DNA from: Apostichopus japonicus | Taxonomy: Eukaryota; Echinodermata; Holothuroidea; Aspidochirotida; Stichopodidae | Assembly (NCBI RefSeq): GCF_037975245.1 | Contig: NC_092563.1 | Location: forward strand, 27,863,960-27,927,959 | DNA length: 64,000 nucleotides | Reading direction: 5' to 3' | Shown here: positions 57,501 to 64,000 of the stretch, one piece after another | Position numbering within the stretch: position 1 is the first letter of the stretch | How the letters are laid out: every line of letters begins with the position of its first letter | Translations under genes and position numbers: made by a program | Notes under the pieces: model-generated | Seen by the model: the letters and a program-made list of their open reading frames with translations, nothing else | Told to the model about the DNA's origin: nothing | Database searches by the model: none

Positions 57501-60500
57501 CTTCCCCATCTCATAGAAAGACAAACACTGACAACATTAACGTGATAGTTTCGTTATACTATAGACATAACTTCATTATATTACAAAGGCGATACAAATA
57601 TGTCTATAACTGTTTGTTATTTTACCTTTTGGTTTTTTCTTTTCTTTAAGGTGACAGATTATGCGATGATCAACTTCTCCTGGGCTATACCAATAGCGGC
57701 GGGGGTGACAATAATACCAATTATCCCATTTATATTTCTGTTGCTTTATCTCAGGTAGGTTATGGTCGAAATATTTCTGTCTCGGTTTGAACTTCTTTTT
57801 TATATTTCTTTACAAATCTAAGATTCCATAACCATACATTGTACATATCAGAAACTGCTTATCTGATCATCTGTGCGAAAAATTTGTGCAATACCTTGTC
57901 TCGTCGCCCAATGTGTTATAACACACATGTTTACATATGTATATTATAATACCGGACTGGAGCATGTATAAGCAGTACATGTGTTCGGCTTAGGTGGTCT
58001 CGTACCATGTGATGACCAAAACAACGTCGTCCCGCAAATTAGGCCTATACAGTACATCTGCTATGAAAGTGTTATAATTGTGACTCAATGTGTTGATGCC
58101 TTGAATCGGAAAGAACCTCCCTTACATGTTCACTTATCAGTCTGTAACCCATATAGCCGTCGAATGCAATATTGTTTCCATATGTATGTGTCTTCCACAT
58201 ATCTGTATTATACAATGCCGTAGCAACGAAGGGGGCGAAGGGTGGTAGCACCAAATACCTGTCTACCCCCCCCCTCCCCCAGAAAAAAAGTCAGAAAAAT
58301 ATTATTTATTATAAGAAAATATGTTCTACCTGCACCCTAAAAAAGCATTGGGCCCCTTAGATTTTTTTTTTTAGCTTTGTCCCTGGTTTTATGTGAATAT
58401 AATATTGACACCCTGACAAACACTGCGCAAAACCTAGCATAGTTGACAGTTATATACTACGTTATATTACGTTATACAGAAGATCATATCTTATGACACT
58501 ATCATCGTTTAACCCGTTTGTTGGTTACATGTATGTATTTACGGTTCAATAGAAGTACACGCTATAGTCACAATCTGCTGGTTTTCTTTTAACCTAATAT
58601 AATTGTTCATTGTTTCAACCAGTTTCATGCAAATTAACGTACTAAATTTCATTTCACAGTTTTGAAAGACATATCCATGTCCAATGTTCCGGTGAAGTCA
58701 CATTTCATAACTCAACCTCTATGTTTATCTCAGTTAACATTGTCGTGTTGCTTTAGCGTCTTTACTTTGCGAAATTGTCATTACAGGATGTATTATAAAT
58801 CTATTAAAAGAAACAAACACTGTTGGAATGACGCCACATTATATAAATTAAACAAAAGGGAATATTTAATAATAATTATGTATAATCAGAAATATTTTTC
58901 TTCGTTCTCTCTCTATGTTTCTCGACAGTACGATCAATTCTAAGAGGAGACTAACGCAGATAATGTTCCTAGTGAACTTTGTGATAGCAAATCTGCTCAT
59001 TGCGTGTACAAAATTAGGGAAATTCCACCTGGTAAGATACAGGGGTAAAATGAAACTGGGAAGTCGGTGGGGCTAGGGTGGGCGATGGGGGTGGGAGAAA
59101 GCAAAATTATTTTTATGATAGCTAATCGCTTAATAATTTGGAATGATATATAGGGGCTCAAATAGGGGAAGCAGGGTGTATGTGATTGGAGACCGAGGGG
59201 GATAAACATTTGGACGAGGGAAGAAGTCGAGTTGAAAGAAATAAAAATTCTGATTTTTACAAACATGAAGCTTAGAGTAAAATTTCTTATAAGAACTAGG
59301 ATATTTTGAGTTAGCGAAATGAATGGTGGTACAGGTGTTTCGGTCAGGGTATCCTTGTCTGGGACGGGAGTGGAGGAGCGTGGATGAGCCCCCCCCCCCA
59401 AGAATCTCTCAAGATTGATAAGAGTCTGTTACCACTCTATACTCTTATATATGGAATGTTTAACACCGTTAGCGCCGTGTTAGCGAAATCATTCAAATAG
59501 GCTAGATGTATCTCATAAAACGTATTTTGTAGACTTTTGTGAACATTCACACAAATTTCAATCAGATTTAATTTGTATATTCGTTTGCTTCCTCAGTATG
59601 CTTGTATTGGTATCAATTTCGCGACACATTACTTCTTGGTTGCGTCATTTACTTGGTCGATGGTAGTCAGCTTAGTTCTATTCACGAGATTGGTTCACTG
59701 TATTCGACGGGAGATGAAGACCTGGCAATGCCTGCTAATTGGTTTAGGTGAGTGAACACATAATGAGGGTGAACAAATTATGAGGGTTAACGACGGCCCG
59801 GTGTAGCCACCCGTGTCGGCTTTGCAAACTCAATTGTTTAGACCTTATGATCAGATGTTGTATTTACGTAATCAGAAGCCTGGAGAAAAATAGAGGGCGT
59901 TTGACATTAACTGTTTGCTGGATTCATTTCTTGGCCCCTTTAAGACTCTCCCCAAAGAGTCTTGTAATAATTTATCACGACACAAAGAAATACCGTAGTT
60001 AAACGATCACGGACAGTGAATTTTATAATTTCCCCATTTTCTTCCTCTCCTTATTACCAGTTTTCCCTCTTTTACCAGTGAGTGGTATGGGTGGATACAA
60101 ATACCTTGAATATGGTGTCTGGCGATGGTGAGCCTAAAATTATATTCTTTTTTTCGATAACCGCATTCTTATGTATACACTATAACTAGAGTCATAATTA
60201 AATTAAATTGCGCGGTAACTCCATCGCGCATACGTAGTAATGTTCGTACTACATGAACACATTTTATATACATTTCAAATCAAGGGGTGATCGAGAGCAA
60301 TAAGACAAGTACCGTATTATTTTCAGTATTCATAAGCTTAAATTAAAACAGTACCGTAACGTTCCATGCTTGGAGTGGAGGGTATGGGGTGGGGGGGGGT
60401 GTAGCAAAATATTCCCGAGTGGAAGTATTTCACTTCGGTAAATTTATATTCCCGTATATGAAAATAACGTAGTCTTTTGGTTTTGTTACACGAACACGTT

Positions 60501-63500
60501 TGTCCAGCCTCGGTCTCTAAATTACAGAAAATAAGTTTTCTTCGGTTTTCTCATATCCGAAAACATTCGACTAACTCAGCATATATTTACTTTTCATGTA
60601 TCGAACATTATATAGGGAAGTTATAGTTTCTTACATATTCTATGATATATTAATAAGAAGAATCTTCCTTCCAGTCGTCCAAATCAGTAAGTTAAACATT
60701 TTTCCACATTATGATTAATTTTCATGATTTTTTAATAATTTTTTTATATTATCCAATCACATTTTCAGGTGTTGGATCAATTATGACAGCTACATTTTGT
60801 ATGCCTACGTTGGTCCGATTGGCCTGACATGTCTGGTGAGAATAACTAATGGATAACCGAAAGAGTATTTATATAGTACAAATTATGTCACGTCAGTGGA
60901 TGTAGCTTAGCCATGCAGTTGCGATCAATCCATTCTTTTACTATGTGACGAGATAAAAATTCGAAGTTTCGGGTAGCCATCAGTTGAGGGAATATAATCT
61001 TACAGCAGAACTTAAATATGATTTTAATGTGAAAGAGAACAGAACTTTTTTGTTCATTAACAACATTTCATTACCATATATTTCACTTCGTTCAACACGT
61101 TCACATGGATCTACGGTGTATTGTTTCGTATGGATGATATGAAAAATGGTACAGCAAGCTGGTAATTAGCATTACTATCAAATGACATTAAGAACCTCAG
61201 CCCAGAGTCGTTTATGCAAATAAGGTAACATCTGAGTACGCCGAATGGAAATATTGCAGTGATGTAGATTAATGAAAGAGGTAATAAAAATATGTAAAAA
61301 AGCTCGTTTTATTTAAAAAAAAAATTAAAAAAAAGTTGTGAGCATTATCGGTTATGCAGATTAGACAATGACGTCATAATTCTCCGTTTTCTTCACAGTT
61401 TTCTCTAATTTGTCAACTAATTTCATTGCGTGCGTTACACGCCGCCTCCAAGTTGCCACTCTTTGTGAGGGAAAAAGAAGAGGTCTTTAGAATCAGGCAA
61501 GAATATGGATAAATTTAGTATATTGTTGTTTACATAATTGTTGTTCATTATTTATTGTTTCTTGTTAATCTGTTAATTAAGATGAATTAAATATTCACAT
61601 ATCTGATCAAATTTCATCTCGTATACGAGACGAGATTTGATCAAACTAAACTATAATCTCATGGGTCAAAGTTCTGTCGAACGTCTATTTTATACGAAGT
61701 TATTTTATTCATTTATTATTCATTTATAAATACATTTTTGTCGCCACAACAGACCATTAACACTAAAGCAAAGTCTGGCTTTGTTTTTTATATTATCTCT
61801 TAGGCCGACAGCTCTAAATTGATTATTTTCGTCATAACAACATTTTTTTTTTTTTGGTATATATTTACATGTATATAGTATATGACACAACATACTGTAA
61901 CAATGCATGTGACCATATCATTATGTTTAGCTGCCGTTATTAATAAACAAGCCGGTTTCTAACACAAGTGACAGAACTTGTCATTGGAGCCATTTCATGA
62001 CTCAATTCAATATTTAATGTTATCACTTTGTGTATTCCTATAGACATAATCATACTATATCTTCCATACTGACACATTTCATTAATCAATGATTATAGAA
62101 CCTATATTTAAAACTATATAACCTTATCTAATTATTTTTCCTTTTACAGGGGCACATGCTTCTGCTTCCTGGTTATTCAGTTAGTACAGATTATTTTCGT
62201 CGGTCTCTTGTACTATTGGTACACTTCAAGTTACAGGGATTACCTAGGTTGGGTTTTGGTGATTTTGTTCGCCCTCCGTGGATACGTGATTGTCTACGCT
62301 GAATTGAAATTCAATAAAGAGGTATGCTCCCTTCATTTGTTATCTGATCATGTGTTCTTCTTATTCCTTTTCAATTGACCTTTTCTTTACCTTTCTTAGT
62401 AATTATGATGAACATGATTACTCGCTGACCTGACTGATGCGTGGAAAAACATATTTCCATGCATAAAATTAAACAATTCTACTTTAACATTTGTAATTAA
62501 GCATGAAAAGGTGAGTCATTCTTGCTTTTTTTGGCGTAAGAAATTTTTTGACTCCATATATTATTAGTTATATGCTTGATTGTCAGAGTATGCCTTACAA
62601 ATGTATTTCTTTGAAGTTTTGTAAAATCACCATATATAGTTTCCTCAGTTCTTGTCCCCTGCCTAGTCTGTTTCATACGTGCATACTCTATTAATGTTTG
62701 CGTGGAAATATTTCTGACATACAGAATGGAAAATACCACGATGTGCATATATATCTCTCATATAAACTTTTGTTTTGAATGTTGTCAAGGAGACAAAGTC
62801 TGAAAAATACAGTCTTTACTGAATTGATATTCTATCGAGCCTTCTTTCTCTCATCTTTCCTCCATATTAGGAGTTTTTAATCCTATTATTGAAAAATCAC
62901 ATAAAGCATTTACTTGTTATTGGTTATGTTAAATATGACAGTTTAAGTTGATCCAGATGATAATTAACTTATTTCTTACCTCAATTGTTGCCTTAATTAC
63001 CCTTCTGATGTAATATTTTGCGTTGCATAACTGCATTCTAGTTTTCAGTGTAAGGAACAATTTTTGCAATCAGGGACATGAAAGGAACCGGGGAGGGGGG
63101 TGTAGAGGGAGGGGGTTTTGGGGTGGGGTGGGGGGGTGGGGGTAGGGGATAGGGTGAGAGCGGGGATGGGGGGTGGCTTGGTTGCCTTAAAGGAGCATTC
63201 CAGACATGAATTGATACTCAAAACGAATATAGTGAAATACAAATAGATATAGCAAGATGACAATCGCTAAGAGTTGTCATTATTTATATATATTTTTTTG
63301 TCACAAAACTATATCAAATATATCAGGATAAAATCTAACCTTTAAAGCTCCTTTGTACACTACACCACGGTGAAAGGTTGTCAAAATGCTTCAAGTTTCA
63401 AATAAGAAAAGGTTTGAATGGTTGTAATCCTCCATTTTCTTTCAGCTGAAAATTGCCTGGAAGCTGAAAAAGAACCCACCTAAGGTGTTAGAAGACCATC

Positions 63501-63902
63501 ACGATATTTGGGTAAAGTATATATCCTATCTTTGTTATTGTATATTCATGACAACATTTTATGAGAAGGGGTGGAGGGGGTGGAAAGCCCCGTAGCCTAT
63601 AGGAATTCTGAGTTGGAGGGGCACCAATAATTTAAGGAGGAGCACCAACAATTTGATGTCCACATCTTGAAAATAGAAGGGAGGGGCAGTAATCTGCATA
63701 GAGGGGCACGGCATCCCTTGTGCCCGACCTGACTATGGGCCTGGTGATGGTGTTGGTGACAACCGGATAAAGGTGGTAGTGTTCAGACTCGTTTTGACCA
63801 GATTTTATTTATATTTCTTACAGGCGGATGATATTGACCAAGACAACCACGAAGAGGAATACAAAAATGGCGCCAGGCGAAAGTTTCAAAGGGACGACAC
63901 AA
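51543..63902 (+). CDS. Adhesion G-protein-coupled receptor (GAIN/GPS plus 7TM), 3' partial
   Basis: Nineteen exons give 701 residues before the window ends: 51543-51585, 52021-52217, 52953-53204, 53980-54048, 54413-54521, 54736-54855, 55430-55535, 55754-55871, 56179-56228, 57283-57415, 57651-57754, 58929-59031, 59597-59747, 60061-60127, 60769-60835, 61399-61496, 62150-62321, 63446-63511, 63824-63902. Frames join at all junctions. The protein has a signal peptide (MSGRWLPVLLVFITG), an ectodomain of about 370 residues with N-glycosylation sites but no other recognised adhesion domain, and a GPS with CVWWDF (Cys347), GCSW (Cys367) and CYCNHTTNFGLL (Cys381, Cys383). The His385-Thr386/Thr387 site should permit autoproteolysis, leaving a tethered agonist starting TNFGLLIQ. 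Seven hydrophobic segments follow: TM1 near 408-432, TM2 near 446-460, TM3 near 471-497 (ASFTWSM), TM4 near 510-525, TM5 near 548-575, TM6 near 597-618, TM7 near 625-646. Cys471 and Cys542 probably form the TM3-ECL2 disulphide. The subfamily cannot be assigned, and the cytoplasmic tail runs past the edge. Confidence 0.92.
54165..54300 (+). mobile_element. Retroelement 3'-end fragment, possibly Penelope-like
   Basis: Within receptor intron 4, the segment has GAAGAAGATCTTGCTAGGAT then CGAAACGTCAGGCC, followed by GGCTCTCTAGTGGATAAGCA and GTTTGCTAACAG. This arrangement resembles the 3' ends of Penelope-like and related elements in animal genomes, from memory of the pattern only. No coding part is nearby, so it would be a 5'-truncated relic. 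Confidence 0.4.
56640..57200 (+). mobile_element. 5'-truncated LINE (CR1/L2-like) 3' end in receptor intron 9
   Basis: Across frameshifts the translation shows FKSLEITYNIIHGTAPHYI, then SFAYFAPDLWNTLLNDIR and TAPSLIAYKSLL. This is the typical C-terminal end of non-LTR retrotransposon reverse transcriptase proteins (a YNIIHG..P.Y pattern, then APDLWN.L...IR.A.S...FK..L). The following 3' UTR contains TGTGAATCGCTCTGAAA and GCCGCTATATAAGAA, a common CR1/L2 tail form. It is broken by frameshift and stop and lies in the sense direction between exons 9 and 10. Confidence 0.72.
61497..62149 (+). other. GC-AG intron of the adhesion receptor
   Basis: Exon 16 must end in phase 2 to match exon 17, whose hydrophobic TM6 frame is unambiguous. 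The only suitable donor is ATCAG followed by GCAAGA (cut after 61496). That is the strong-consensus form expected of GC-AG introns. The junction codon AG+G gives Arg in FRIR-GTCFCF. The frame without splicing stops at TAA a few codons later. Confidence 0.75.
63075..63180 (+). repeat. G-run tract in receptor intron 17
   Basis: About 100 nt with more than ten runs of three or more G on the coding strand, such as GGGGTGGGGTGGGGGGGTGG. It could form G-quadruplexes in DNA or pre-mRNA. Shorter G or C runs occur in other introns of this gene (51818, 53275, 54970, 56087, 58267, 59390, 60390). Confidence 0.85.
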
Positions 63903-64000
63903 GTAAGTCAATGCACATATCTCTCTCTCTCTATACATATGTATCATTTTAATGCAATTACGTATGCTGTACACTGCAACGAGGGATGGTGGTAAATGTA

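Noticed and set aside
58997-59401. 134-codon minus-strand frame
   Set aside because: It is antisense within a receptor intron and rich in Pro/Ser from G-rich sequence; no homology was recognised.

Overview
This is a nuclear genome window from an animal, and nothing in it looks bacterial or viral. It has AT-rich intergenic DNA, GT-AG introns, interspersed repeats and four metazoan genes. The gene set, short introns, and repeated TAGGC-type tracts suit an invertebrate deuterostome, most likely an echinoderm (sea cucumber or sea urchin like). The species call is inference, not something read directly from the sequence.

Layout. (1) 1-4478: AT-rich DNA upstream of, or a 5' intron of, a ZFHX gene, with a 125-bp tandem duplication and a TA microsatellite. 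(2) 4521-14540 (+): a giant zinc-finger/homeobox transcription factor of the ZFHX3/ZFHX4 type, 3339 residues with four homeodomains, all in one uninterrupted exon. A long T-rich 3' flank follows. (3) 26780-29048 (+): EXOSC4/RRP41, a core exosome ring subunit, three exons, 246 residues; intron 2 holds a tRNA-derived SINE. A 69-nt near-perfect inverted repeat lies about 370 bp after its stop codon. (4) 48206 down to 38866, or to 34647 (-): LSM14/RAP55, a P-body translational repressor, eight exons plus a probable ninth. Its introns carry a hAT-like MITE and other repeats, and exon 5 carries an in-frame 12-bp coding repeat. (5) 51543 to beyond the window end (+): an adhesion G-protein-coupled receptor, with signal peptide, GAIN/GPS region and seven membrane segments over 19 visible exons; its 3' end is outside the window.

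The genes are unrelated neighbours rather than one pathway, although EXOSC4 (RNA decay) and LSM14 (mRNA storage and repression) both act on RNA. EXOSC4 and LSM14 are convergent; LSM14 and the receptor are divergent, with start codons about 3.3 kb apart.

I found no convincing sign of a wholly new biological system. The most unusual observations are the intronless 10-kb ZFHX coding region, the long inverted repeat after EXOSC4, the probable alternative last exon of LSM14, the hAT-like element with a 7/8 target-site duplication, and a GC-AG intron in the receptor. Exon boundaries come from reading splice signals and frame continuity by eye, without transcript data.
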